Shown here: piece by piece, positions 6,734 through 16,206 of the stretch
How positions within the stretch are numbered: position 1 is the first letter of the stretch
Layout: each line of letters begins with the position of its first letter
NCBI RefSeq assembly: GCF_013409505.1
Contig: NZ_JACCBN010000001.1
Coordinates: forward strand, 5,828,001-5,892,000
Direction of reading: 5' to 3'
Length of the DNA stretch: 64,000 nucleotides
Source: Actinomycetospora corticicola
Lineage (GTDB): Bacteria; Actinomycetota; Actinomycetes; Mycobacteriales; Pseudonocardiaceae
Made by a program: the position numbers and the translations under genes
Notes under the pieces: generated by a model
Databases searched by the model: none
Told to the model about the DNA's origin: nothing
The model's input: only the letters and a program-made list of their open reading frames with translations

Positions 6734-8845
6734 GTGGCAGCACCTGCTGATTCCTTCCCCCGCCGCCAGGCCGCGACCCGGCGCTTCACCCTCGGCGCCC
6801 CGCGCGGCGTGACGGTCGCCCCGGACGGCTCGCGCGTGGTCTTCCTGCGCAGCCGCGGCGGTGACGATCCGGTGACCTGCCTGTGGGTGCTCGACGTCGC
6901 GAGTGCCGAGGAGCACCTGCTGGTCGACCCACTCACCCTCGACGTCCCGGGGGAGGAGGACCTGCCGCCCGAGGAGAAGGCGCGCCGCGAGCGGGTGCGG
7001 GAACAGTCCGGGGGCGTCGTGGACTACGCGACCGACCAGGCCGTCGAGACGGCCGCCTTCGTGCTCTCGGGGCGGGCGTTCACCGTCGCGCTGCGGCCCG
7101 GGGCGGCCCCGCGACCACTGCCCGTCGACGGCCCCGTCGTCGACCCGCGGCCCTCGCCGGCGGGCGACGCGGTCGCCTTCGTCCGCGGCGGGGCGTTGCA
7201 CGTGCTCGTCGGCGGCACGGAGCGGGTGCTGGCGACCCCCGAGGCCGAGCACGTCACCTACGGGCTCGCCGACTTCGTCGCCGCGGAGGAGATGAACCGC
7301 TACCGGGGCCACTGGTGGGCGCCGGACGGCCGGTCGCTCGCGGTCGCGCGCGTCGATGACTCCGCGGTCACCCGCTGGCACATCGCCGACCCCGCGAACC
7401 CCGTTCGCGAGCCCTCCGTCGTCGCCTACCCCGCCGCCGGGACGACGAACGCGACGGTGACGCTGCACCTGATCGGCCTCGACGGGACCCGGGTGGACGT
7501 CGAGCAGCCCGACGAGTACCTCGCCGACGTGCACTGGGACTCCCACGACCTGCTGCTCACCACCTCGCCACGCGACCAGCAGGCCGTCACGCTGCGCCGC
7601 GTGGACCCGTCGTCGGGACGCTCCGCGGTGGTGGTCAACGACGTCGACGACGCCTGGGTCGACCTGGTGCCCGGGGTGCCCGCCCATCTCGACGACGGGT
7701 CGCTGGTGTGGTGCGCCGACATCGCCCTTCCCGACGGCACCGACGCCCGGCGGCTGGTGGTCGACGGTTCCGCGGTGACCGGACCCGAGTGGCAGGTCCG
7801 GGGCGTCGCGGCGGTCGACGGCGCGACGGTGCTGTTCACGGCCTCGCGGACCGGTACGCCGACGTCGACGGTGCTCGCGGTGTGGTCGCGCGAGGCCGGC
7901 GTGTCGGTGGTGAGCGCGGAGTCGGGCGTCGCGTCGGGCCGGCTCGCGGGTGGGGTGCTCGTCGTCTCGCAGGCCTCGCTGGAGCACGACGGGTCGGTGA
8001 CGACGGTCCGCGGCCCCGGGTCGTCGACGGTGCTGCGCTCGTTCGCGGAGTCACCGAACCTCGAGCCGCGCGTTCACCTGTTCGCGGCGGGGGAGCGGGG
8101 GCTCGCGACCGCGGTGCTGCTGCCCCGCCACCACATCCCCGGCTCCGAGCGGCTCCCGGTCCTGCTCGACCCCTACGGCGGCCCGCACGCCCAGCGGGTC
8201 CTCGACGCCCGCGGCGCCTTCCTGACGAGCCAGTGGTTCGCCGACCAGGGCTTCGCCGTCGTGGTGGCCGACGGACGGGGGACACCGGGCCGCGGCCCCG
8301 CCTTCGAGCGCGCGGTGGACGGCGACCTCGCGGCGCCGGTGCTGGAGGACCAGCTCGCCGCGCTCGAGGCGGCCGCGCGGGAGGTGGAGGACCTCGACCT
8401 GTCGCGGGTGGCGATCCGCGGGTGGTCGTTCGGCGGCTACCTCGCGGCCCTCGCCGTGCTGCGCCGCCCGGACGCGGTGCACGCCGCGATCGCCGGTGCG
8501 CCCGTGACCGACTGGGCGCTCTACGACACCCACTACACCGAGCGCTACCTCGGGACGCCCCAGGGCCGCCCGGACGCCTACGAGCGCTCGTCGATCATCG
8601 CCGACGCCGGACGACCGGCGTCGTCCGACGCCCCCAACCGGCCGCTGCTGCTCATCCACGGACTCGCCGACGACAACGTCGTGGCCGCCCACACGCTGCG
8701 CATCTCCTCGGCGCTGCTCGCCGCGGGCCGTCCGCACCAGGTGCTGCCGCTCTCGGGGGTCACGCACATGACGCCGCAGGAGGTCGTCGCCGAGAACCTG
8801 CTCCGCCTGCAGGTGGCGTTCCTCAAGGAGTCGTTGGCCCCCTGA
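6734..8845 (+). CDS. S9 family peptidase (dipeptidyl peptidase IV-like)
   Basis: 703 residues. The N-terminal ~440 residues form a beta-propeller, with RYRGHWWAPDGRSLAVARVD typical of the DPP-IV branch including the EE helix AAEEMNRY. The C-terminal alpha/beta hydrolase domain carries the serine elbow GWSFGGYLA, the Asp region LIHGLADDNV and the His in SGVTHMTPQ. There is no signal peptide, so a cytoplasmic dipeptidase role on proline-containing peptides is expected. The start is GTG 6734, six bases after the hydrolase stop. The gene is followed by a dispersed repeat at 8858. Confidence 0.93.
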   Translation: MAAPADSFPRRQAATRRFTLGAPRGVTVAPDGSRVVFLRSRGGDDPVTCLWVLDVASAEEHLLVDPLTLDVPGEEDLPPEEKARRERVREQSGGVVDYATDQAVETAAFVLSGRAFTVALRPGAAPRPLPVDGPVVDPRPSPAGDAVAFVRGGALHVLVGGTERVLATPEAEHVTYGLADFVAAEEMNRYRGHWWAPDGRSLAVARVDDSAVTRWHIADPANPVREPSVVAYPAAGTTNATVTLHLIGLDGTRVDVEQPDEYLADVHWDSHDLLLTTSPRDQQAVTLRRVDPSSGRSAVVVNDVDDAWVDLVPGVPAHLDDGSLVWCADIALPDGTDARRLVVDGSAVTGPEWQVRGVAAVDGATVLFTASRTGTPTSTVLAVWSREAGVSVVSAESGVASGRLAGGVLVVSQASLEHDGSVTTVRGPGSSTVLRSFAESPNLEPRVHLFAAGERGLATAVLLPRHHIPGSERLPVLLDPYGGPHAQRVLDARGAFLTSQWFADQGFAVVVADGRGTPGRGPAFERAVDGDLAAPVLEDQLAALEAAAREVEDLDLSRVAIRGWSFGGYLAALAVLRRPDAVHAAIAGAPVTDWALYDTHYTERYLGTPQGRPDAYERSSIIADAGRPASSDAPNRPLLLIHGLADDNVVAAHTLRISSALLAAGRPHQVLPLSGVTHMTPQEVVAENLLRLQVAFLKESLAP

Positions 8846-8857
8846 TGGCCCCCTGAT

Positions 8858-8898
8858 GGCAGGAAAGCGTCGTTGCTGTCATCCAGTGGCAGGGAAGC
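8858..8898 (+). repeat. Dispersed 41-base repeat, copy 1 (CGTTGCTGTC family)
   Basis: Begins GGCAGGAAAGCGTCG and ends CAGTGGCAGGGAAGC. It matches the reverse complement of 14667-14707 at 37 of 41 positions. It lies just downstream of the S9 peptidase stop codon. Confidence 0.75.
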
Positions 8899-9020
8899 CA
8901 CATCGTCGATCGGCTCCGGGAAATCGGGGCCACGAGTTTCTCCAAACGGCACCCACGCGCCGCGCCGACCGCCGACTCTGATGTCCGGTTCGGGGTCACG
9001 GCGGACGGTGGAGGACTCGG

Positions 9021-12000
9021 GTGGGCGCGGCGGACGTGCGGCTGGAGGTGGTGCGCGCCCCCGGCGGGGTGGTGGTGCTCGCCGACGGGCGGCCCCTCGC
9101 GGTGCCATCGGGCGCCGACCCCCGGGCGGTGGCGGTGGGCGCCGCCCAGCGGCACGCCGCGCGGAACGGCCGCGTCCTGCAGGTCGACCTCGTCGACGGC
9201 GGGGTCACGCGCCTCGCGGTCGGTCCCGGCGGCGCGGTCGATTCCTTCCCGACGCCGGGTGCGGTCGATCCGGGGAGGCCGGGCGCGGCCGTCCGGGTGC
9301 CCCCGCCCCGCGCTGCGGCCCCGCTGTGGTCGGCGCCGATGGAGGACCCGCGGCCGGCGGAGGACCCGCGGCCGGCGGTGGCCTCGCGGTCGGTGGAGGA
9401 CCCGCGGTCGGTGGAGGACCCGCTGTCGGCGCCGGCCGAGCCCTCGCGACCGGCCGCGGCACGTCCGTCCCGCGGGCGACGGCCCGTGCCCGACGCGACG
9501 CCGCCGGACCGTCGTCCCGTCAGCTCCCTGGTCGCCGCCGCGCTGGTGGCGGTCGCCGTGCTCGTCGGCGCCGTCGGCACGGGCGTGGCCACCCTCGCGT
9601 CCTCGCAGGCGCTGCCGGACTCCTGCCGCCCGGTGACGCTCTACGCGGTCGGTGGCGCGGGCGGTGGGTCGGAGGTGCTCACCGCCGTGACCGATCCGCT
9701 CGCCCGGCAGTTCGGCGAGAAGGTCTCGGTGGTCACCGTGCCGCCACCCGCGGCCGGTGGCTCCTACGCCACGGCGGAGTCGGCGGCGGTCGGTGCGCTC
9801 TCCGATGCGGTGGGCGACCACGTCGAGGGCTGTCCCACCGGGTCGATCATGCTCTTCGGCTACTCGGCCGGCGCCCAGGTGGCGGGCGACCTGGCGTCCC
9901 GGATCGGCACCGGGCTCGAGCCCCGCATCCCCGACGACCTCGTCCGCGCGGTCGGGTTGTTCGGCGACCCCGCCCGGAGCCCCGCCACCCGCGCCGTCCC
10001 CGAGGGCACCACCGGGCAGGGCGTGCTCCCGCCGCGTGCGGTCGGCTTCGGGACCCTCGATGCCCGCACCATCCAGATCTGCGCACCCGGCGACCCCGTG
10101 TGCGACAGCCCGGCGACCGCCGCCGACGCCTCCCTGGAGCAGGCGCTCGCCTCGCCCGTGCACGCCACGTACTCCGAGCTCGCGATCGCACAGGGCACCA
10201 CGGCCCCACAGTGGGCGGTCGGGTCGCTCGGCAAGGTGGTCGCGGCGGTGCCGACCGACGCGGGCCCGGCGCCGGCCACGATCACCACCCCGACGACGAC
10301 GGGTGCCGGGAGCGCGACCGGCTCGGCATCGCCCGGGGCGGGGTACGAGGAGGAGCCGGGGGCCGGCGACGTCACGACCACTCCCATCCCCGGTGCGGCG
10401 GAGTCGGACGGCGACGGTGGCACGGCGACGCAGGCCCCGGGCGGTGGTTCCGCCGGCGACGCCACCGCCACCCGGGCCCCGGGCGGCGATTCCGGCGGGG
10501 ACGTCATCGCGGGCCCGGGCACTGATTCCGGGGGCGGTACCGGCCTGACCCCGGGCACCGGGTCCGGCGGCGACGTCACGGCGACCCGGGCGCCCGGATC
10601 GGCGGGCGGTAGCTCCGGGGAGGCGACGACCCGGGCGCCCGGATCGGCGGGCGGTAGCTCCGGGGAGGCGACGACCCGTACTCCCGCCGGCACGGCCACC
10701 GGCCGTCCGGGCAGCGACGCCGGAGGCGACTCCGGGGGCGTCACCGCCACGCGAGCTCCCGGTGGCACGTCGACCCGCGCCCCGGACCCCGGTTCTGGCG
10801 ACGTCGCAGCGACCCGCGCGCCCGGCTCGACCACCCGCGCGCCGAGCTCCAGCTCGACCGGCGACGCGTCGAGCGGGACGACGACCCGCCGGTCGGGCTC
10901 GCCGAACCCGACCGGGGAGGACGGGGACGACCCGTCGTCGGGAACGGAGGGCGGTGACCTGCAGGGCCGCGCGACGAAGGCGGCCTTCTCGCTGACGAAC
11001 GGGCTCGCCGGCTTCAAGTCGACGCCGTGGAACAACCAGAACGCGACCGACCCGTCGGACGCCGAGTCCCCGAACGTGCCGGGCCGCGAGGCGGTGAAGT
11101 TCGAGATGCCGGGCGGGGGGAAGCGCACGGAGGCGGAGCCCGACATCCCCGAGTTCCAGGACGGCGAGACGAAGTTCGTCGGCTACTCGGGCTTCTTCGA
11201 CCAGGGGTTCCCCACCGACACCGGGACCTGGCAGCTGATCATGCAGTTCAAGCAGCCGGGCACGGGGAGCCCGCCGCTGGCGGTCGAGGTGGGGAACGGG
11301 CAGCTCCGGTTGGCGAACAACGGGGGCAACCAGAAGGACTTCTGCCCGGTCGGGCCCGGGGCCTTCTCCTTCCAGCTCGGCATCACCTTCGGCGGCGGGA
11401 TCGACGCCTACTGCAACGGGCAGCAGACCCTGTCCGGCTACCGGACGCCCGAGTCGAACGTGAAGGGCAGCGCCTACCTCAAGACGGGCATCTACCGCGA
11501 CGAGTCGATCGGTCAGGACAGCACGCTGTTCCTCAACGACCTCAAGATCGGCGATGACCTGGCCGCGGTGTCGGGGCTGGCCGGGGCCGCCGACGGCGGG
11601 AGGCCCAGCAGCGCGTCACGGGAGAGCAGCGACGCTGCCGACGCCACGACGACGAGCCGGGCCCCGACCCGCTCGGGCGCGACCGCAGCCCCGGCCACGG
11701 CCGCGCGGACGGGGAGCTCCGCACCGGCGTCGTCGCGGTCGACCGCGGCGGCCGAGACCGCGAACGTCAGCGGGACGCAGGTGTGCGACAAGTTCGGGTC
11801 CACCGAGATCGCGGGCGGCGCGTTCATGGTGCAGAACAACGAGTGGGGCGCAGCCGACGGCCAGTGCATCACCGCGACGACGCAGGGCTTCACCGTCGAC
11901 TCGGGCGACCACAGCAAGGACGACGCCCCGGCCTCCTACCCGTCGATCATGTCCGGGTGCTGGATGGGCACCTGCACCGAGGGCACCACTCTGCCGCGGC

Positions 12001-12449
12001 GGATCAGCGAGCTCGGCCCGATCAGCTCCAGCATCGCGGGCGAGATCCCGGCCGGCACGAAGTCCAACCTGGCCTACGACCTCTGGGCCGACCGCACGCC
12101 GAAGGAGAACGGGCACAACGACGCCGTCGAGCTGATGATCTGGCTGAAGGAGACCGGCGGGATCAAGCCGATCGGGCAGCAGGCCGGGACCGCCACCCTC
12201 GGCGGCGCGACGTGGGACGTGTGGAAGGGCGAGAACGGCGGGGTGAACGTCATCTCCTACGTCCGCCAGGGCTACGTCGACCGGGCCGACGACCTGCCCC
12301 TCGCCGACTTCGTGAACGACGCCGTCGCGCAGGGGTCGGTGCAGGCCACCGATTTCCTCACCAACATCCAGGCTGGCTTCGAGCCGTGGACCGGCGGGCC
12401 GGGCATGGCATTGACCCGGTTCGACGTCCGCTACGACGGGAGTGGGTGA
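9021..12449 (+). CDS. Membrane-anchored cutinase / polysaccharide lyase / GH12 glucanase fusion
   Basis: 1142 residues with three extracellular catalytic-type domains. Residues 1-165 are cytoplasmic; a single transmembrane anchor follows (SSLVAAALVAVAVLVGAVG, ~167-190). Residues ~200-410 are a cutinase with LFGYSAGAQ (Ser282), CAPGDPVCDS (Asp358) and PVHATYS (His381). Residues ~412-645 are a Thr/Ser/Gly/Pro linker with TRAPG repeats, including an exact 45-base DNA tandem at 10584-10673. Residues ~648-850 resemble PF14099-type polysaccharide lyases (WQLIMQFKQPG, YLKTGIYRDESI). Residues ~914-1142 are GH12: VQNNEWG, nucleophile Glu1037 in DAVELMIWL, acid/base Glu1121 in IQAGFEPWTGG. GGAGG sits six bases before GTG 9021. 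Likely substrates are plant cutin, uronic polysaccharide and xyloglucan or cellulose (inference). Confidence 0.85.
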   Translation: MGAADVRLEVVRAPGGVVVLADGRPLAVPSGADPRAVAVGAAQRHAARNGRVLQVDLVDGGVTRLAVGPGGAVDSFPTPGAVDPGRPGAAVRVPPPRAAAPLWSAPMEDPRPAEDPRPAVASRSVEDPRSVEDPLSAPAEPSRPAAARPSRGRRPVPDATPPDRRPVSSLVAAALVAVAVLVGAVGTGVATLASSQALPDSCRPVTLYAVGGAGGGSEVLTAVTDPLARQFGEKVSVVTVPPPAAGGSYATAESAAVGALSDAVGDHVEGCPTGSIMLFGYSAGAQVAGDLASRIGTGLEPRIPDDLVRAVGLFGDPARSPATRAVPEGTTGQGVLPPRAVGFGTLDARTIQICAPGDPVCDSPATAADASLEQALASPVHATYSELAIAQGTTAPQWAVGSLGKVVAAVPTDAGPAPATITTPTTTGAGSATGSASPGAGYEEEPGAGDVTTTPIPGAAESDGDGGTATQAPGGGSAGDATATRAPGGDSGGDVIAGPGTDSGGGTGLTPGTGSGGDVTATRAPGSAGGSSGEATTRAPGSAGGSSGEATTRTPAGTATGRPGSDAGGDSGGVTATRAPGGTSTRAPDPGSGDVAATRAPGSTTRAPSSSSTGDASSGTTTRRSGSPNPTGEDGDDPSSGTEGGDLQGRATKAAFSLTNGLAGFKSTPWNNQNATDPSDAESPNVPGREAVKFEMPGGGKRTEAEPDIPEFQDGETKFVGYSGFFDQGFPTDTGTWQLIMQFKQPGTGSPPLAVEVGNGQLRLANNGGNQKDFCPVGPGAFSFQLGITFGGGIDAYCNGQQTLSGYRTPESNVKGSAYLKTGIYRDESIGQDSTLFLNDLKIGDDLAAVSGLAGAADGGRPSSASRESSDAADATTTSRAPTRSGATAAPATAARTGSSAPASSRSTAAAETANVSGTQVCDKFGSTEIAGGAFMVQNNEWGAADGQCITATTQGFTVDSGDHSKDDAPASYPSIMSGCWMGTCTEGTTLPRRISELGPISSSIAGEIPAGTKSNLAYDLWADRTPKENGHNDAVELMIWLKETGGIKPIGQQAGTATLGGATWDVWKGENGGVNVISYVRQGYVDRADDLPLADFVNDAVAQGSVQATDFLTNIQAGFEPWTGGPGMALTRFDVRYDGSG

Positions 12450-12505
12450 GCGAACCCCGACACCGGGTACAGCTCCGGGCGTCGACGACCGAAGAGGAGC
12501 GTGGC

Positions 12506-14167
12506 GTGAGGGCGAGCGATCTGTTCGTGCGGTGTCTGGAGGCCGAGGGTGTCGAGTACATCTTCGGGGTGCCCGGCGAGGAGAACGCCGATCTCCTCAT
12601 GTCGATGCGCGACTCGGAGATCCGCTTCGTCCCGACCCACCACGAGTCCGGCGCGGCCTTCATGGCCGACGTCTACGGTCGGCTCTCCGGGCGGCCGGGG
12701 GTGTGCCTGTCGACCCTCGGCCCGGGGGCGTCCAACCTCGTGACGGGCGTCGCGAACGCGAACATGGACAACTCCCCGGTCGTGGCCATCACCGGGCAGG
12801 GTGCGACCACGCGGCTCCACAAGGAGTCGCACCAGGCGATGAACGTCGTCGAGATGTTCACGCCGATCACCAAGTGGACCACCTCGCTGCGGGACGAGAC
12901 GACGATCCCCGAGGTCATCCGCAAGGCCTTCAAGCTCGCGGTCGCCGAGAAGCCGGGCGCCACGCACGTCGAGCTGCCCGAGGACATCGCGAAGCACGAG
13001 GTGGAGAGCGCGCCGATCGTGCCGCCGGAGAAGGTGCGGCGGCCGGTGCCCGACGAGAAGTCGATCCAGGCCGCCCTCGACCTCATCGCGCGGGCCGAGC
13101 GGCCGGTGCTGCTCGTCGGACAGGGCTGCGTCCGCACCCGGGTGAGCCGGCAGCTGCAGCGCTTCGTCGAGGCGAGCGGCATCTACGCCGGCATGACGTT
13201 CATGGGCAAGGGCGCGCTGTCGGACCGCCACGAGCGCAGCCTGTACGCCGTCGGGCTCGGGTCCCGCGACTACGTCACCGAGGTCTTCGAGGCTGCCGAC
13301 CTGGTGATCGCGGTCGGCTACGACATGGTCGAGTGGCCGCCGTCGCGCTGGAACATCGGGCGCACCAAGCGGCTGCTGCACATCGACTTCGACCCGGCTG
13401 AGGTCGACGGGGCCTACCGCCCGAACGTCGAGATCGTCGGCGACATCGCGGCGACGCTCTGGGCGATCAACGAGGGACTCACCGAGCGGCACCGCTTCCC
13501 CGACATCGAGGCCCACGCCCGGGCGCGGGCGAACCTCACCGAGGAGATCACCGAGGGCGGCGCGTCGTCGGAGGCCGAGACCGGCGACTTCCCGATGAAG
13601 CCGCAGCGCATCCTGGCCGATCTGCGGGCCGAGATGGACGACGACGACATCCTGATCTCGGACGTCGGCGCTCACAAGATGTGGATCGCGCGGCACTACC
13701 CGACGTACACGCCGAACAGCTGCATCATCTCCAACGGCTTCTGCTCGATGGGGATCGCCGTGCCGGGCGGGGTGTCGGCGTCGCTGGTGCACCCCGATCA
13801 GCGGGTGGTCGCCATCTCCGGCGACGGCGGGTTCCTCATGAACGGCCCGGAGCTCGCGACGGCGGTGCGCCTCGGCGTCGCGCCGGTGAACCTCGTCTGG
13901 GAGGACAACGGCTACGGCCTGATCTCCTGGAAGCAGGAGGTCGAGTTCGGCCGCCACTTCGGCACCGACTTCCCCTCGCCCGACCTGGTCAAGATCTCTG
14001 AGGGCCTGGGCTGCCACGCCCGTCGCCTCGAGAGCGCCGACGAGCTGCGACCCGCCCTCAAGGAGGCGTTCGACCAGCGCGACCGGCCGTCGGTGATCGT
14101 CATCCCGGTCGACTACCGGGAGAACGTCAAGCTGACGAAGCGCCTCGGGCAGCTCATCGCCCGGTGA
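12506..14167 (+). CDS. Thiamine-diphosphate enzyme, acetolactate synthase large-subunit-like
   Basis: 553 residues in the three-domain TPP fold. The N-terminal PYR domain has FGVPGEENADLL and the catalytic Glu in THHESGAAFMADVYGR; the middle FAD-type domain runs ~190-330. The C-terminal PP domain has the Mg-TPP motif SGDGGFLMNGPELATAV to WEDNGYG. The stretch RLHKESHQ and the absence of a neighbouring ilvH small subunit point to a catabolic AlsS-like enzyme making acetolactate from pyruvate, but other 2-oxoacid lyases or synthases share this fold. GTG 12506 follows GAGGAG by about nine bases. It stands alone, 57 bases after the fusion hydrolase. Confidence 0.85.
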   Translation: MRASDLFVRCLEAEGVEYIFGVPGEENADLLMSMRDSEIRFVPTHHESGAAFMADVYGRLSGRPGVCLSTLGPGASNLVTGVANANMDNSPVVAITGQGATTRLHKESHQAMNVVEMFTPITKWTTSLRDETTIPEVIRKAFKLAVAEKPGATHVELPEDIAKHEVESAPIVPPEKVRRPVPDEKSIQAALDLIARAERPVLLVGQGCVRTRVSRQLQRFVEASGIYAGMTFMGKGALSDRHERSLYAVGLGSRDYVTEVFEAADLVIAVGYDMVEWPPSRWNIGRTKRLLHIDFDPAEVDGAYRPNVEIVGDIAATLWAINEGLTERHRFPDIEAHARARANLTEEITEGGASSEAETGDFPMKPQRILADLRAEMDDDDILISDVGAHKMWIARHYPTYTPNSCIISNGFCSMGIAVPGGVSASLVHPDQRVVAISGDGGFLMNGPELATAVRLGVAPVNLVWEDNGYGLISWKQEVEFGRHFGTDFPSPDLVKISEGLGCHARRLESADELRPALKEAFDQRDRPSVIVIPVDYRENVKLTKRLGQLIAR

Positions 14168-14176
14168 TCGGGAGGG

Positions 14177-14620
14177 TCAGGTCCGCTCCACCCGGCGGAC
14201 CTGACCACCCGGACGCCACGACTCGATCACCAGCCGGTCGCCCGAGTCGGCGATCCGGGTCAGCACCACCTCGGTGACGTCGAGGGCGAACGACGCCCCC
14301 TCCTCGGCCGGCGGCCCGCTCCGGGCACGCCCGGACACCTTGGCCTCGCCGGGCCACTGCGACGGGTCCTCCGGGGGGTCGACCGACGGCGAGTGCAGCG
14401 CCACGCGCGGGTCCCGCCGCACGTCCGCCAGCTTCACTGAGCCCGGCATCATGCCGAACGTCAGCTCGCCGTCCGCGAACTCCGTCTCGATGCCGCTGAT
14501 CCGCGGCGACCCGTCGGCCCGCAGGGTCGCCATCGTCTTGTGCTTGCCACGCTCGAAGCAGGCCCGCACCGCCGCGGCCAGCTCGGGCGCCGCCGCCTCG
14601 ACCTCGCTCCACCCCGTCAC
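14177..14620 (-). CDS. Pyridoxamine 5'-phosphate oxidase-like FMN/F420 protein
   Basis: 147 residues in the split-barrel flavin fold: the first strand region FERGKHKTMATLRADGSPRI, then FGMMPGSVKLADVRRDPRVAL, the usual dimer-cofactor contact region. Such small actinobacterial proteins bind FMN or F420, often reducing quinones or biliverdin-like substrates. The start is uncertain: GTG 14620 aligns best with the family (TGWSEVEAAAPELAAAVRA), but GTG 14656 is in frame. It is convergent with the TPP-enzyme gene, ten bases apart. Function is not fixed by the sequence. Confidence 0.8.
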   Translation of the reverse strand: MTGWSEVEAAAPELAAAVRACFERGKHKTMATLRADGSPRISGIETEFADGELTFGMMPGSVKLADVRRDPRVALHSPSVDPPEDPSQWPGEAKVSGRARSGPPAEEGASFALDVTEVVLTRIADSGDRLVIESWRPGGQVRRVERT

Positions 14621-14666
14621 TCGCGCAGGTCTAGCAGCGACCCCCGACAACGTCACCGACTAAGCG

Positions 14667-14707
14667 GCTGCCCTGCCACTGGACGACAGCAACGACGCTT
14701 CGCTGCC
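14667..14707 (-). repeat. Dispersed 41-base repeat, copy 2 (CGTTGCTGTC family)
   Basis: On the minus strand it reads GGCAGCGAAGCGTCG to CAGTGGCAGGGCAGC, 37 of 41 matches with 8858-8898. It lies between the DUF2795 stop and the start region of the small flavoprotein gene. Confidence 0.75.
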
Positions 14708-14720
14708 ACGGAGGGGGTGC

Positions 14721-14966
14721 TCAGCGGTCGGCGTCCGACCCCGGTCGGTGCGGCACCGCGTCCAGGACCTCGTCGAGCGAGCCGTACGAACCCTCCGGCA
14801 GCGCGGCGAGCGCCGTGAGCGTCTTCTCGTCGACGTCGCGGTCCGTGGCATAGGCCACCACGTCGTTCCGGTCGGCCGGGAAGTCCTTGCCCTGCAGGGC
14901 CTTGCGGACGCGGGCGTCGTCGCGGTCGGTCATCGGTCCGGCTGCCCGTCCCGCGTCGTTCTTCAC
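14721..14966 (-). CDS. DUF2795 family small protein
   Basis: 81 residues from GTG 14966 (AAAGGA eight bases upstream); ATG 14933 would give 70 residues. The body matches DUF2795: a short helical domain VRKALQGKDFPADRNDVVAY then KTLTALAALPEGSYGSLDEV. These are small soluble proteins of unknown function common in actinomycetes. It is divergent from the MFS transporter gene with only 43 bases between starts, so the two promoters must overlap. Confidence 0.75.
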   Translation of the reverse strand: MKNDAGRAAGPMTDRDDARVRKALQGKDFPADRNDVVAYATDRDVDEKTLTALAALPEGSYGSLDEVLDAVPHRPGSDADR

Positions 14967-15009
14967 ACCCGATGTCCTTTCGTGGGCGAACGATCCAGAC
15001 TGGGAACAC

Positions 15010-16206
15010 GTGACCACCGCCGCTCGACCACGCTCCGCCGCGACCCTCGGCACTCCGCTCCTCGTCGCCGCAATCGTGCTCGTGGCGCTGAACCTCCGTG
15101 GTCCGATCGTCGCGGTGAGCCCGGTGATCGATGCGATCCGCGCCGATCTGGGCGTCTCCGCCGCCGTCGCCGGGCTCCTGACGAGCCTGCCGGTCCTCGC
15201 CTTCGCGCTCGCTTCCCCACCGGCGTCGTGGTTGATCGGCCGCATCGGCGCCGAGCGCGCGATGCTCGTGGGGCTCGTCGTCCTTGCGGCCGGGGCGGTG
15301 CTGCGGTCCGCGGACGGCGTCGCGGGCGCCCTCATCGGCACCGCGCTCATCGGTGCCGGCATCACGGTGGGCAACATCGTGGTCCCGGTGATCATCGGCC
15401 GCGACTTCCCCCATCGGTCCGGCTCCCTGCTCGGCATCTACACCGCGACGATGAACATCGGCTCGATGATCACGCTCTCCCTCACCGTCCCGATCGCGGC
15501 CGGCACGGGCTGGCGCGTCGCCCTCGCCTCCTACCTCGTCCTCACCGTCGCCGCCGCGGTGGTGTGGCGCCTCGCCACCCGCCGTCGGGACGGGGGAGAG
15601 GCCCTTCCCGACGGCGGGGCGGCGCCGGCCCGCGCGCCCTGGACGCGGCCCGTGGGCTGGCTGCTGCTGTTCGCGTTCGGCGGGCAGTCGTTCGGCTACT
15701 ACGGCCTCACGGCGTGGCTGCCCGAGGTCCTGCGCGACCTCCGGGGACTCGACGCCGCGAGTGCGGGCATCGCGTCGTCGCTGTTCCAGATCCTCGCGGT
15801 CGTCGGCGCGCTGGTGACGCCCCTGGTGGCGCGTCGGACCAGCCTGCGGCTGGCGTTCATCCCGGTCGCCGCGGGCTTCCTCGCGCTGCCGGGCGGGTTG
15901 CTGCTGGCACCGGCGCTCTGGCCGCTGTGGTGCTCGCTGGCGGGCGCGGCGCAGGGCGGCGGGTTCACCGTCATCTTCTCCGCGTGCCTCGCCGCGAGCC
16001 GGGACGCCACGGAGAACCGGCGCATGGCCGCCTTCGTGCAGGGCGGCGGCTACCTCATGGGGGCGCTCGGGCCGTGGCTGCTCGGGGCCGTCCACGAGTC
16101 GGTGTCCCCGCCTGCCTGGGACGTGCCGCTCGCCGTCGTGCTCGGCGCGCTGGTGGTCCTGGCGGTGGCGGGGGCGGCGGCGGTCACCCGCATCCGGACT
16201 CAGTAG
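15010..16206 (+). CDS. MFS transporter, CynX/NimT (cyanate permease-like) family
   Basis: 398 residues with 12 predicted membrane helices. The start TLGTPLLVAAIVLVALNLRG followed by GPIVAVSPVIDAIRADLGVS is the CynX/NimT signature, and FGGQSFGYYGLTAWLPEVL opens the second half. Family members move cyanate, 2-nitroimidazole or unknown small anions across the inner membrane; the substrate here is unknown. GTG 15010 is chosen because it starts the membrane domain and follows GGGAA. The stop overlaps the convergent acyl-CoA dehydrogenase by seven bases. Confidence 0.88.
   Translation: MTTAARPRSAATLGTPLLVAAIVLVALNLRGPIVAVSPVIDAIRADLGVSAAVAGLLTSLPVLAFALASPPASWLIGRIGAERAMLVGLVVLAAGAVLRSADGVAGALIGTALIGAGITVGNIVVPVIIGRDFPHRSGSLLGIYTATMNIGSMITLSLTVPIAAGTGWRVALASYLVLTVAAAVVWRLATRRRDGGEALPDGGAAPARAPWTRPVGWLLLFAFGGQSFGYYGLTAWLPEVLRDLRGLDAASAGIASSLFQILAVVGALVTPLVARRTSLRLAFIPVAAGFLALPGGLLLAPALWPLWCSLAGAAQGGGFTVIFSACLAASRDATENRRMAAFVQGGGYLMGALGPWLLGAVHESVSPPAWDVPLAVVLGALVVLAVAGAAAVTRIRTQ

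Noticed and set aside
9205..12135. Alternative Arg/Pro-rich frames on both strands across the fusion hydrolase
   Set aside because: The real frame has a clean membrane anchor and three catalytic-type domains; the others have none.
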